In this document: piece by piece, positions 1 to 6,836 of the stretch | Layout: each line of letters begins with the position of its first letter | How positions within the stretch are numbered: the stretch's first letter is position 1 | From: CAZGSV01 sp964528605 | Lineage (GTDB): Bacteria > Armatimonadota > Zipacnadia > CAZGSV01 | Reading direction: 5' to 3' | Assembly (NCBI GenBank): GCA_964528605.1 | Contig: CAZGSV010000077.1 | Coordinates: 1 to 15,487, forward strand | Length of the DNA stretch: 15,487 nucleotides | The notes under the pieces: generated by a model | Seen by the model: only the letters and a program-made list of their open reading frames with translations | Told to the model about the DNA's origin: nothing | Databases searched by the model: none | Translations under genes and position numbers: made by a program

Positions 1-116
1 TCAATATCTTTATCTCACTAGGCGTTTGGTGATCTCGGCGACGTGCTTGCCCTGGGTGTTTTCAATATCTTTATCTCACTAGGCGTTTGGTGATCTCGGC
101 GACGTGCTTGCCCTGG
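1..116. repeat. 55-bp tandem duplication of the wrbA 3' end
   Basis: Bases 1-55 and 62-116 are identical, offset by 61 bp with a 6-bp spacer. The right copy is the real 3' end of wrbA plus 9 bp beyond its stop. The left copy therefore carries a second, promoterless set of the last 15 codons and a second stop at 10-12. Identity breaks right after base 55/116, and the left limit cannot be seen because the window begins there. Either a recent tandem duplication or an assembly overlap artefact fits, since 55 is a common assembler k-mer length. Confidence 0.9.
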
Positions 117-682
117 AAGCGCGCGATGGCCAACTCGTTCTCGCTGGGCATGCGGCCGCCGTCAGGCCCGGCGATGGTGGAGGCTCCGTACGGGCTGCCG
201 CCGGTGATCTCCGTCACGATCGTTTGCCTCTGCTCGCTGTACGGCACGCCGACAACGATCATGCCGTGGTGCAAGAGAGTCGTGTGGAAACTGAGGATGG
301 TTGACTCCTGCCCTCCGTGTTGGGTGCCGCTGGAGGTGAAGACGCTGCCGACCTTCCCAATGAGGGCGCCCTTGACCCACAGAGGACCGGTGGAATCGAG
401 GAAGGCGCGCATCTGGCCGCACATCATGCCGTAGCGCGTGGGGGCGCCGAAGATGACGGCGTCGGCCTCGTCGAGAGTGTCCAGGGTGGCGACGGGAACG
501 TGGGCGAACTGCTTTCTGGGCTCGAGGGCGCCGATGGCCTTGAGGATGTCATCCGAGACCGTCTCCGCAACCTGGAACACTTTCACCTCGGCGCCGGGGA
601 CTTGCCGGGCGCCCTCCGCGACGGCCTCGGCCATACGCCAGAGGTGACCGTAGGCGCTGTAGAAAATGACGTTGATCTTCAT
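71..682 (-). CDS. wrbA: WrbA-family NAD(P)H:quinone oxidoreductase
   Basis: This 203-residue flavodoxin-fold protein has the usual WrbA length. The family binds FMN and makes two-electron NAD(P)H-dependent quinone reductions in the cytoplasm, protecting against redox-cycling quinones. Visible signatures are the phosphate loop (SAYGH, residues 9-13), the flavin loop APTRYG (80-85) followed by GQMRAFLD, the segment GTQHGGQEST (119-128) and the WrbA-specific GGSPYGASTIAG (161-172). The ATG at 682 is preceded by AAGGGGG (692-698) nine bases upstream, which supports this start. It lies 154 bp downstream of the sulfatase-superfamily gene on the same strand, separated by a strong hairpin, so it probably has its own promoter. 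The only oddity is the duplicated 3' end. Confidence 0.95.
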   Translation of the reverse strand: MKINVIFYSAYGHLWRMAEAVAEGARQVPGAEVKVFQVAETVSDDILKAIGALEPRKQFAHVPVATLDTLDEADAVIFGAPTRYGMMCGQMRAFLDSTGPLWVKGALIGKVGSVFTSSGTQHGGQESTILSFHTTLLHHGMIVVGVPYSEQRQTIVTEITGGSPYGASTIAGPDGGRMPSENELAIARFQGKHVAEITKRLVR

Positions 683-724
683 CTCAATGTACCCCCTTCT
701 TGTCGTCGTTGGGTGCTTGCGCTG

Positions 725-733
725 ATTCTAACA
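725..733 (-). promoter_or_regulatory. Possible extended -10 promoter of wrbA
   Basis: On the minus strand these bases read TGTTAGAAT, matching the extended -10 form TGnTAnAAT. Transcription would start near 718, giving a leader of about 36 nt that contains the AAGGGGG ribosome site. No good -35 box is visible. Confidence 0.35.
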
Positions 734-780
734 CGCGGCATCCCCCTCGGTGCTCCCGCCGCGCGCATCCCTTGGGCCGA

Positions 781-825
781 GAACAGGGACAGGAACCATT
801 CGGAAAATGGTTCCTGTCCCTGTTC
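781..825. repeat. REP-like hairpin repeat (GGGACAGGAACCATT family), copy A
   Basis: Arms 781-800 and 806-825 are perfect 20-bp reverse complements around a 5-nt loop (CGGAA). The same core (GGGACAGGAACCATT and its complement) recurs at 10273-10358, so this is a dispersed repeat and not merely a terminator. It lies 11 bp past the stop of the sulfatase-superfamily gene and could stop or stabilise its transcript, though it has no T-tract. Such elements are typical of REP-like sequences mobilised by REP-associated (RAYT) transposases; none is encoded in the window. Confidence 0.85.
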
Positions 826-836
826 TCCGATGCGGG

Positions 837-3161
837 CTAACGCAGGTAGCCCAGGGCCCGCATGGCTTCGAGGGCCTCGGGTCTCATGGCCATCTTGGCG
901 CCGCTGACGGGCTGGGCGATGCTGGCTTGGAGTTGCTCCAGGAGCGCGACCAGATGAGGGGGAGGAGGGTTGTCAGCGGCCAGGTTGCGCTGTTCACGGG
1001 GGTCGGCCGCGAGGTCGTAGACCTCCCAGCGGCCGTCGGGGTTGCGGATGATCTTCTCGTTGCCCTTGCGCACCGACAGCTTTAGTGCGGTCGCGGTCTG
1101 CCAGGGCCCGGTCATATCGGCCCACTCCCCGATGGCAACCTGTGGCCTCCAGGTGCCCTCGAGCGTGGCGAGTAGGGACCGGCCGCGCATCGTCTTGGGA
1201 ATAGGAGTCCCGGTGACGGCCAGTATGGTGGGGGCGACGTCGAGCGTGCGCACGAGATCAGAGACGACCTCGCCCTGCCAGCGGCCGCCTGGGAACGCGA
1301 TGATCAAGGGGACGTGCAGCACTTCCTGATAGAGGATGCGGCCGTGGGTGAGGCCGCCGTGGTCTAAGAATTCCTCTCCGTGGTCGGCGAGCACGACGAT
1401 CAACGTGTTGTCCCGCAGGCCGCGGCGTTCCAGGGCGGTCAGAATGTTGGCGACCTGAGCATCGGCGTAGGCGATGTCGGCGTCGTAGAGGGCGACCAGG
1501 TAGGCTAGGTCTTGTGGGGTGAACGCCCGCCAGGCCTCTTCAGAGCCGCCGTGGCCGGGCCTGGGGTCGCCGCTGAGCGCCAACTTGTTCTGGGTACGGC
1601 AGCCGGAGAGGAAGAGGTTACGGAAGGGCGGGGGGGGCTGGAAGGGGGCATGGGGGTCGAAGGAGTGAACGTAGAGAAAGAAGGGCTGGTGGGCGTGACC
1701 GTCGAGCCAGGTGGCGACTCCCCGAGCGCAGGCAGCGGCGTCGGGGAGGGTGTGGTCGAAGTAGCGGACGCCGCGGGCGAAGCCCAAGGCCGGGCTGACG
1801 AAGTCGGTGCTCGAGACCACGCCGGTGGTGTAACCCGCCTGGGCCAAGATCTTCGGCAAGGGCAAGGCATCCGGAGGGGGATCGAGGGCGGTCTGGACGG
1901 GAGCGGCTTCGTGCGGATAGAGCGATGTGAACAGAGAGGCTACCGAGGGCGGCGTCCAGGCGGCCTGCGACATGGCATCGGCGAAGCGCACGCCGCCCGC
2001 GGCGAGGCGGTCTATGTTGGGGCTGGTATTGCGGGGATAGCCGTAGCAGTGCAGGTGATCGGCCCGCAGGTCGTCGAGCAGGAGAACGACCACGTTGGGC
2101 CGGGACTGGCCGCCATCTTGCGAGATCAGAAGCGGCGCGCTCCAGGCGGCCCAGGCGCGGCGATTGTCGGCAGGCGCCGCAGGGACCGCAGGGTCGGAGC
2201 CCAGGGTGTCGAACACGAGAGTGACGCTGCGACCGGCGAAGGCCGTGAGGTCAATCTCATGGTCGAACCAGCGCCGCTCGCCAGCTCGCCGCACGGGATC
2301 GAGGAATGCCTCGAAGAGGCGACGCTGCGTTCCGTCCTCGAGGCTAGCCACGAATCCCACGCCGTTGGCGCAAGTGTCCCACGCCTCGGGGACAACGCCG
2401 TAGCCGACACTCAGGCGAGAGCGCCCCACGGGAACCTGCAGGCGCAGGCGCAACCGGCTCGGTGCGGGAGCGATGGCGGCGGGCCGGGTGCCCTCCCCGA
2501 TGGCCACGGGAGCGGCGTCGTCGCTAGGCATGTCCCCATCGGCGATGCGTGTGTACTCGCGGGCCAACTCGATGGTCCAGAAGGCCACCCGAGCGGAGCG
2601 GTCGCTCGGGCGGATGGCGAGCCAGGCGATGCGGCCGCGCCAGCCGGGATTGCGCGCGAGGTTGATCTCGTAGCGGTGGACCGTGTCGCCGGCGCGCAGA
2701 GGAAAGGTGGCCGTGCAGACTTGCTTGGGGCCGTCGGCAGGCTGCCAGCGCACTTCGGCCTTGCGGCCGCGGGAGACCGCCATAGAGAGGACCAGGTAGG
2801 TGATACTCTCGGCGTCCATGTCGAGGTAGCGCCAGACGGCCTCACTGGCGGACTTGGTGCGCAGGTCAAGGATGCCGGCGCGGGCCTGCTCGAACTCGGC
2901 GCCTTTGCTGGCTTGCCAGCCTTCGGTGAAGCCTGGGTGTTGGAAGCGGAAGCGCAAGGTGGTGCGGCGCAGGAGGTCGCGCTCCCGCTCGCGCGGACGC
3001 AGCATGACTTCCTCCACGGCGATGACTTGAGGCCAGGTGGAGGCGGCGCGGCTCCGCTCGACGGCGACCAGGGCGGCGGAGGCCAGTATCACCACGGCCA
3101 GCGCCGGTAGGCACCACTTCCACACGATCTTGCGTGACAATTCGGCAGGCCTAGCGGGCAT
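837..3161 (-). CDS. Membrane-anchored sulfatase-superfamily enzyme with Thr in the nucleophile position
   Basis: From the ATG at 3161 the protein has 774 residues. Residues 10-38 form a positively flanked signal anchor. About 300 residues of beta-rich, carbohydrate-binding-like sequence follow, then a C-terminal alkaline-phosphatase/sulfatase-fold domain from about 354. Metal and active-site motifs are visible: LLLDDLRADH (DD 363-364), TPPSV (403-407), HSFDPHAPF (about 499), VLADHGEE (DH 592-593) and LTHG (H606). In true type I sulfatases the nucleophile motif is Cys/Ser-x-Pro-Ser-Arg. Here it is Thr-Pro-Pro-Ser-Val, so a formylglycine sulfatase is unlikely and a Thr-nucleophile phosphohydrolase or phosphotransferase is plausible. 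A longer reading frame begins at an ATG at 3239, but that ATG overlaps a TATAAT hexamer and its extra 26 residues are Arg-rich, so I prefer 3161. The catalytic domain would face outside the cytoplasm. Confidence 0.85.
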   Translation of the reverse strand: MPARPAELSRKIVWKWCLPALAVVILASAALVAVERSRAASTWPQVIAVEEVMLRPRERERDLLRRTTLRFRFQHPGFTEGWQASKGAEFEQARAGILDLRTKSASEAVWRYLDMDAESITYLVLSMAVSRGRKAEVRWQPADGPKQVCTATFPLRAGDTVHRYEINLARNPGWRGRIAWLAIRPSDRSARVAFWTIELAREYTRIADGDMPSDDAAPVAIGEGTRPAAIAPAPSRLRLRLQVPVGRSRLSVGYGVVPEAWDTCANGVGFVASLEDGTQRRLFEAFLDPVRRAGERRWFDHEIDLTAFAGRSVTLVFDTLGSDPAVPAAPADNRRAWAAWSAPLLISQDGGQSRPNVVVLLLDDLRADHLHCYGYPRNTSPNIDRLAAGGVRFADAMSQAAWTPPSVASLFTSLYPHEAAPVQTALDPPPDALPLPKILAQAGYTTGVVSSTDFVSPALGFARGVRYFDHTLPDAAACARGVATWLDGHAHQPFFLYVHSFDPHAPFQPPPPFRNLFLSGCRTQNKLALSGDPRPGHGGSEEAWRAFTPQDLAYLVALYDADIAYADAQVANILTALERRGLRDNTLIVVLADHGEEFLDHGGLTHGRILYQEVLHVPLIIAFPGGRWQGEVVSDLVRTLDVAPTILAVTGTPIPKTMRGRSLLATLEGTWRPQVAIGEWADMTGPWQTATALKLSVRKGNEKIIRNPDGRWEVYDLAADPREQRNLAADNPPPPHLVALLEQLQASIAQPVSGAKMAMRPEALEAMRALGYLR

Positions 3162-3237
3162 AGCAACCCCAATCACTCGGCGCGAAGGCGAGCGGCAGCG
3201 GTACCGTGGCCGCGCCCCACCGCGCTCTGGAACCGGC

Positions 3238-3243
3238 ATTATA
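3238..3243 (-). promoter_or_regulatory. -10 hexamer for the sulfatase-superfamily gene
   Basis: The minus strand reads a perfect TATAAT here (GGGGTATAATGCC in context). Transcription would start near 3231, leaving a leader of about 70 nt before the ATG at 3161. The ATG at 3239 falls inside the hexamer and could not be translated from this transcript. No consensus -35 is seen. Confidence 0.5.
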
Positions 3244-3339
3244 CCCCGAATGCGCGACGGAGGGGGACTCGGTCAGCCAGGGGGGGCATGGGGCAGCAGG
3301 CGATCCCCGGCCGGAAGGCACCGGGTCTTCGCAGTCAGT

Positions 3340-3369
3340 TTGCGGCCTCAGGCAGGCAGTGCCTATCAT
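3340..3369 (+). promoter_or_regulatory. Possible promoter of the small helical protein gene
   Basis: TTGCGG at 3340-3345 and TATCAT at 3364-3369 are separated by 18 bp. They lie just upstream of a strong ribosome site (GGAAAGGAG, 3382-3390). A short palindrome, AGGCA-G-TGCCT (3354-3364), touches the -10 and could be an operator, but it is too short to trust. Confidence 0.35.
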
Positions 3370-3398
3370 GCCCGGACCGTTGGAAAGGAGTATGCCCG

Positions 3399-3794
3399 GT
3401 GAGGCACCTGGGCGCGGTGAAGGCTAACGACGCCGAGGCGGCTCGCGCGCGGGCCAAGGAGGCCGCGATGTTCGCCAGGGCTGCAGCGGAGCACGGGCCG
3501 GTGTTGCAGGAGTACGCCAAGCAGGTTGTCGAGACTTTGAGCAACCTGAGCGAGGAGGATCGCGGGCGCCTGGAGAAGACCTTTGACGGCAAGTACCTGC
3601 CGCAGTTGGAGAAGGACATCCTGCTCAAGCGCTTGGGGTTCAACCAGAAGCAGGTGGACCCGTGGGCCAAGGTGCACGCCATGGCCTTGCCGTTGCTGCT
3701 GAAGAATCCGGAGTTGGCAGGGGCGGCGGTGCAGCGGATGATGCAGTCGCTCGACAAACTGGCAGGGGAACTCGAGGCGTTGGCGGGCAAGTAG
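3399..3794 (+). CDS. Hypothetical small helical protein
   Basis: The 131-residue product is not recognised. It is strongly charged and looks almost wholly alpha-helical: Ala/Arg/Glu-rich at the N-terminus (residues 8-30), with a central stretch EEDRGRLEKTF and a Leu-rich C-terminal third. It has no signal peptide and no membrane segment, so it is probably cytoplasmic. The reading frame stays open further upstream to an ATG at 3288, but the GTG at 3399 has GGAAAGGAG eight bases upstream and a plausible promoter, while the extra 37 codons would overlap that promoter. The ATG at 3392 is in another frame and soon hits a stop. It is divergent from the sulfatase-superfamily gene and 120 bp upstream of the alcohol dehydrogenase. 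No function can be assigned. Confidence 0.75.
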   Translation: MRHLGAVKANDAEAARARAKEAAMFARAAAEHGPVLQEYAKQVVETLSNLSEEDRGRLEKTFDGKYLPQLEKDILLKRLGFNQKQVDPWAKVHAMALPLLLKNPELAGAAVQRMMQSLDKLAGELEALAGK

Positions 3795-3815
3795 GTGGTC
3801 GGGTGAGTTGCTGAG

Positions 3816-3832
3816 GCCTTCGCGTCGAAGGC
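3816..3832 (+). terminator. Weak hairpin after the small helical protein gene
   Basis: GCCTTCG (3816-3822) and CGAAGGC (3826-3832) form a 7-bp stem with a 3-nt loop, 21 bp after the stop codon. There is no following T-tract, so intrinsic termination is uncertain. Confidence 0.35.
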
Positions 3833-3914
3833 GGCCCGGCTAGTTCGCGACCCCGTGGCTCGATTGCGGCGCGCCTGCTAGGCTAGGGAGACTGCCAACA
3901 GGGGGAACGCAACG

Positions 3915-4916
3915 GTGCGCGCGATGGTCTTGACGGCGCCCACGCGTGCGGAGACGGAGCCGCTTCAACTGCAGGAAGTGGACAGGCCGGTTCCGCGCGC
4001 GGGGCAGGTGTTGCTCCGCGTATTGGCGTGCGGGGTGTGCCGCACGGACCTGCACACGGTGGAGGGGGAACTGGAACTGCCCAGACTGCCCTTGATCCCA
4101 GGGCATCAGATCGTCGGCGTGGTGGAGCAGCGGGGCGAGGACGTCAGCGCGCCCGAGGTTGGCGAGCGCGTCGGCCTGCCGTGGTTGTTCCGCACTTGCG
4201 GGGAGTGCGAGTTCTGTCGGCGGAGGCAAGAGAACCTCTGCGAGAGGGCGCAGTTCACCGGGCTCCACGTGGACGGCGGGTACGCGGAGTACGTGGTCGC
4301 GGATGAGGATTTCGTGTACCCGATCAGCGAATCGCTGTCGGCGGTGGAGGCGGCGCCGCTGCTGTGCGGAGGGGTGATAGGGTATCGGGCGCTGCGGTTG
4401 AGTGGCGTTGCGCCCGGGGAGCGGCTGGGCATGTGGGGCTTCGGCGCGTCGGCGCATATCACGATGCAGGTCGCGCGCTTCTTGGGCTGCGAGGTGTACG
4501 CGTTCACGCGGGGGGAGGAGCACCGGCGCCTGGCGCTGGAACTGGGGGCGACCTGGACCGGGGCCCCTGAGGAGCAAGCGCCCTACCCTGTTGACGCGGC
4601 CATAGTCTTTGCGCCCGCGGGAGAGATCGTGCCACTGGCGCTGCGCGCGGTGCGTAAGGGGGGCACGGTGGCGCTCGCGGGGATTCACATGAGCCCGATT
4701 CCGCAGATGCCCTACGAGTTGCTGTATCACGAGCGCGTGCTGAGGAGCGTGGCGAACAGCACCAGGGAGGACGTGCGCAACTTCCTTCAGGTGGCGGGGG
4801 CGATACCGATTCGGACGATTACACAGCGGTTCGCCCTTGAGCAGGCGAATGAGGCGCTGCTGGCGTTGAAGCAGGGCAAGGTGCGTGGGACGGCCGTGTT
4901 GGAGGTTGCGGGGTAG
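3915..4916 (+). CDS. Zinc-dependent alcohol dehydrogenase
   Basis: This 333-residue medium-chain dehydrogenase should oxidise alcohols or reduce aldehydes with NAD(P)H in the cytoplasm. Catalytic-zinc ligands are C42 (in CGVCRTDLH), H64 (GHQ) and C151. The structural-zinc lobe has all four cysteines (C95, C98, C101, C109). The Rossmann segment is GFGASAH (175-181), the form seen in the AdhA-like subgroup of single-domain zinc ADHs. Residues TRGEEH after the second strand do not settle NAD versus NADP. The start is GTG at 3915, preceded by AGGGGGAA; starting at the ATG at 3924 would trim the first strand (MRAMVL), which is typical of the family. It shares its strand with the small helical gene upstream (120-bp gap) and converges on the next gene. 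All key residues are present, but the substrate is unknown. Confidence 0.92.
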   Translation: MRAMVLTAPTRAETEPLQLQEVDRPVPRAGQVLLRVLACGVCRTDLHTVEGELELPRLPLIPGHQIVGVVEQRGEDVSAPEVGERVGLPWLFRTCGECEFCRRRQENLCERAQFTGLHVDGGYAEYVVADEDFVYPISESLSAVEAAPLLCGGVIGYRALRLSGVAPGERLGMWGFGASAHITMQVARFLGCEVYAFTRGEEHRRLALELGATWTGAPEEQAPYPVDAAIVFAPAGEIVPLALRAVRKGGTVALAGIHMSPIPQMPYELLYHERVLRSVANSTREDVRNFLQVAGAIPIRTITQRFALEQANEALLALKQGKVRGTAVLEVAG

Positions 4917-4943
4917 GCGGTAGGGCCGCGCGGTGAGGCCAGC

Positions 4944-5001
4944 GGGCGAGCCGGGCGGCTCGCCCCTACATGCATTCGGGCGGCCACCCGCCTGAGGCGG
5001 G
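4944..5001. terminator. Pair of GC hairpins between convergent genes; dispersed-repeat motifs
   Basis: Stem 1 is GGGCGAGCCG (4944-4953) with CGGCTCGCCC (4956-4965), followed by GCCCCTACA. Stem 2 is CCCGCCT (4987-4993) with AGGCGGG (4995-5001). They lie between the converging stops at 4916 and 5025 and could end transcription in both directions, although neither has a T-tract. The core CCGCCTGAGGCGG and the GCCCCTAC motif recur at 10472-10522, so this is also part of an intergenic repeat family. Confidence 0.55.
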
Positions 5002-5024
5002 CCCCTATGGGGGGAGTGGCCTCG

Positions 5025-5555
5025 CTAGCGCAGGCGCGGCGGGTCGAAGCGTTCGTCGTCGCTCTTGGCGGCCCAGTTGATGGTCTTCGTGGGCAACGGC
5101 TTGTCCGGGGCAGGCACTTCGGTGAAGCGGAAGGTGGCGCGCACCTGGACGTCGAGCGGCAGGCCCATGTGGTGGAAGCAAACGGCGATCCACTCACCGG
5201 ATAGGTAGCGGATGGGCCGCGCCGGCGAGTAGATCTGCATCTCGCCGGAGTAGACGGCGCAATTGAGCACGTAGACGTACTCGCCGGTGGTGGTGATGCG
5301 ACCGAGGCTGCCGCCCATGGAGAGTTGCCTGGTGACGATCCAGCCTCCGTTGAAGGACCAGTCGCTCAGCCAGACCATCTTGTCCTGTGGGACCTCGTAG
5401 ACAGGGAAGGAGTCGCCGCGGCGCTCGGTGGAGGGGCCGAGGTTGACGTGGAAACTCAGTTCCTTCTCGACGGTCTTTTCGTCAACGACGCACTGGTACT
5501 CGGTGTAAGAGCGGATGGAGTGGAAGTTGAAGAGCAGGCTGTCGCTCAGCATCAT
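5025..5555 (-). CDS. Hypothetical beta-rich protein
   Basis: The 176-residue protein is not recognised. Alternating hydrophobic and polar residues (for example ELSFHVNLG, GEYVYVLNCAVY, VQVRATFRFTEVP) suggest a beta-sandwich. Aromatics are frequent (WLSDWSFNGGW, residues 62-72). There is no signal peptide or membrane segment, and the last 25 residues look disordered. The frame extends to 5612, but the Met pair at 5555/5552 is preceded by AGGGGG, four bases before the first ATG and seven before the second, so the start is one of these two. It is convergent with the alcohol dehydrogenase and divergent from the CapA-like gene, and so forms a single-gene unit. No function can be given; a ligand-binding or structural role would be a guess. 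Confidence 0.7.
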   Translation of the reverse strand: MMLSDSLLFNFHSIRSYTEYQCVVDEKTVEKELSFHVNLGPSTERRGDSFPVYEVPQDKMVWLSDWSFNGGWIVTRQLSMGGSLGRITTTGEYVYVLNCAVYSGEMQIYSPARPIRYLSGEWIAVCFHHMGLPLDVQVRATFRFTEVPAPDKPLPTKTINWAAKSDDERFDPPRLR

Positions 5556-5581
5556 CGCGCCCCCTGTCGTCTGTGCGCGGC

Positions 5582-5612
5582 ATAATAGCGCAAGGCGCGC
5601 TGCCGTTCCCAA
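5582..5612 (-). promoter_or_regulatory. Possible promoter of the beta-rich hypothetical gene
   Basis: On the minus strand TTGGGA (5612-5607) and TATTAT (5587-5582) are spaced by 19 bp. Transcription would start near 5575, about 20 nt before the start codon. Spacing is a little long, so support is moderate. Confidence 0.35.
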
Positions 5613-5622
5613 TCAGCGACGT

Positions 5623-5651
5623 TTGACGCCGGGCGAGAGGCGCAGCAAGAT
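5623..5651 (+). promoter_or_regulatory. Promoter-like element before the CapA-like gene (TTGACG / CAAGAT)
   Basis: TTGACG (5623-5628) resembles a -35 box. CAAGAT (5646-5651) follows after 17 bp but is a poor -10 (three of six consensus bases). The same two words occur before the DUF4091 gene with 18-bp spacing. If used, the transcript would begin only about 5-7 nt before the ATG at 5665, which also lacks a visible ribosome site. Confidence 0.35.
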
Positions 5652-5664
5652 AGCGCACGCGATC

Positions 5665-6801
5665 ATGAGGAGGAGACGGGGCACAGCGGGCAGGGATCAG
5701 CGAGCGTTCGCGTGTCTGCGCTCCGGCTGGACGGTCTGGGCGCTGTGCGCGCTGGTCTTGTGCGGCTGCCGCGCGGCAAGAACCGCGCTACGGGAGCTGC
5801 CGCCGAAGCCTCCACCTCCGCCACCGGCGGTCACGTTGGCCGCCGTGGGGGACATGATGCTCGCGCGCGGAGTGGGGAGCCGGATTGGGCGGCTGGGCGT
5901 CGAGTATCCATTCAAGAACGTGGCGCAGGACTTGGCGGCGGCCGACATCACCTTCTGCAATCTGGAGTGCCCGCTGTCGGAAAAGGGCAAACGGGCCGCG
6001 AAGGCGTACTCCTTCAAGGCTGCGCCGGCGGCGGCGCAATGCCTGGTGCTGGCAGGCTTCGACGTGGTGTCGCTGGCCAACAATCACATACTCGACTGCG
6101 GGCGCACGGGGCTGCTGGAGACGCTCGAGCGGCTGCAACTGAAGGGCATCGGCTGGTGCGGCGCGGGAAGGACCGCGGAGCAGGCGCTGGCCGCCAGGGT
6201 CATACAGGTAAAGGGCGTGAAGTTCGCATTCGTCGGCTTCTCGCAGTTCGCGGACGGGGGTGTTTCCAGCACGGCCAAGCCCACGGTGGCCGGGGCCTCC
6301 GAGGAGGCGGTGCGCGCCTCCGTTGCCGAGGCCCGCAAGGCGGCGGACCTGGTGGTCGCCTCTTTCCACTGGGGCGAGGAGTACGCGGAGCGGCCGAGCG
6401 AGAACCAGAGGCGCCTAGCGAAGGTGGCGGCCGAGGCTGGGGCGGACCTAGTACTGGGACACCACCCGCACGTGCTCCAGGGCCTCGAGGTGATTCGCGA
6501 TCCCTCAGGGCCGCGGCCGACCCTTGTCGCCTACTCGCTCGGCAACTTCGTCTTCGACAGCCGCAGGCCCAAGACTCTGGAGTCGGTGATTCTGAGGTGC
6601 CGGTTCTCGGGGCGCACCTTGGTGGCCGCCTCACTGGAGCCAATCGTCATCGTCGGCTGGCGCCCTGAACTCGCAAGGGGAGAGAAAGGCACGGCGATTC
6701 TGCGCGGACTCGAGAAGCAGTCGGCGGCGCTCGGCACAACGTTCGTGCTCAACCAAGCAGATCCGGCGCAGGCGGACGTCCTCGTGGATCAGCGCCACTA
6801 A
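5665..6801 (+). CDS. CapA-like (PGA_cap) metallophosphoesterase-fold lipoprotein
   Basis: This 378-residue protein belongs to the CapA / poly-gamma-glutamate capsule family, which has a calcineurin-like metallophosphatase fold. Family members act at the cell surface in capsule polymer retention or other uncharacterised envelope functions. Motifs in order are GDMM (62-65), NLE (99-101), NNHILD (139-144), HWGEE (235-239), GHHPH (265-269) and SLGNF (291-295); all expected metal-site residues are present. The N-terminus has an Arg-rich start, a hydrophobic stretch and the lipobox-like LCGC with Cys35, so it is probably an outward-facing lipoprotein, followed by a Pro-rich linker (about 47-54). 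The frame is open further upstream, but the signal sequence places the start at the ATG at 5665. No CapB/CapC ligase genes are nearby, so a polyglutamate capsule role is not supported by context. Confidence 0.88.
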   Translation: MRRRRGTAGRDQRAFACLRSGWTVWALCALVLCGCRAARTALRELPPKPPPPPPAVTLAAVGDMMLARGVGSRIGRLGVEYPFKNVAQDLAAADITFCNLECPLSEKGKRAAKAYSFKAAPAAAQCLVLAGFDVVSLANNHILDCGRTGLLETLERLQLKGIGWCGAGRTAEQALAARVIQVKGVKFAFVGFSQFADGGVSSTAKPTVAGASEEAVRASVAEARKAADLVVASFHWGEEYAERPSENQRRLAKVAAEAGADLVLGHHPHVLQGLEVIRDPSGPRPTLVAYSLGNFVFDSRRPKTLESVILRCRFSGRTLVAASLEPIVIVGWRPELARGEKGTAILRGLEKQSAALGTTFVLNQADPAQADVLVDQRH

Positions 6802-6836
6802 CCGCGCATCGGCGAGGCCCCCTAGCGCTCACCGGT

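Noticed and set aside
1512..3110. 532-codon plus-strand open frame opposite the sulfatase-superfamily gene
   Set aside because: Composition is Gly/Ala/Val/Glu-rich low-information sequence without domains. Long antisense frames are expected in GC-rich genes, and the minus-strand frame has clear motifs.
3162..3239. Extended N-terminus of the sulfatase-superfamily protein (ATG at 3239)
   Set aside because: The ATG overlaps a TATAAT promoter hexamer and adds 26 Arg-rich residues before the signal anchor, so the ATG at 3161 is preferred.
3840..4730. 296-codon minus-strand open frame opposite the alcohol dehydrogenase
   Set aside because: Arg/His/Pro-rich shadow frame without motifs, while the plus strand carries a complete zinc dehydrogenase.
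5665..6801. Poly-gamma-glutamate capsule operon
   Set aside because: Only a CapA-like gene is present; no CapB/CapC ligase or CapD homologue lies nearby, and CapA-family proteins are widespread without capsules.
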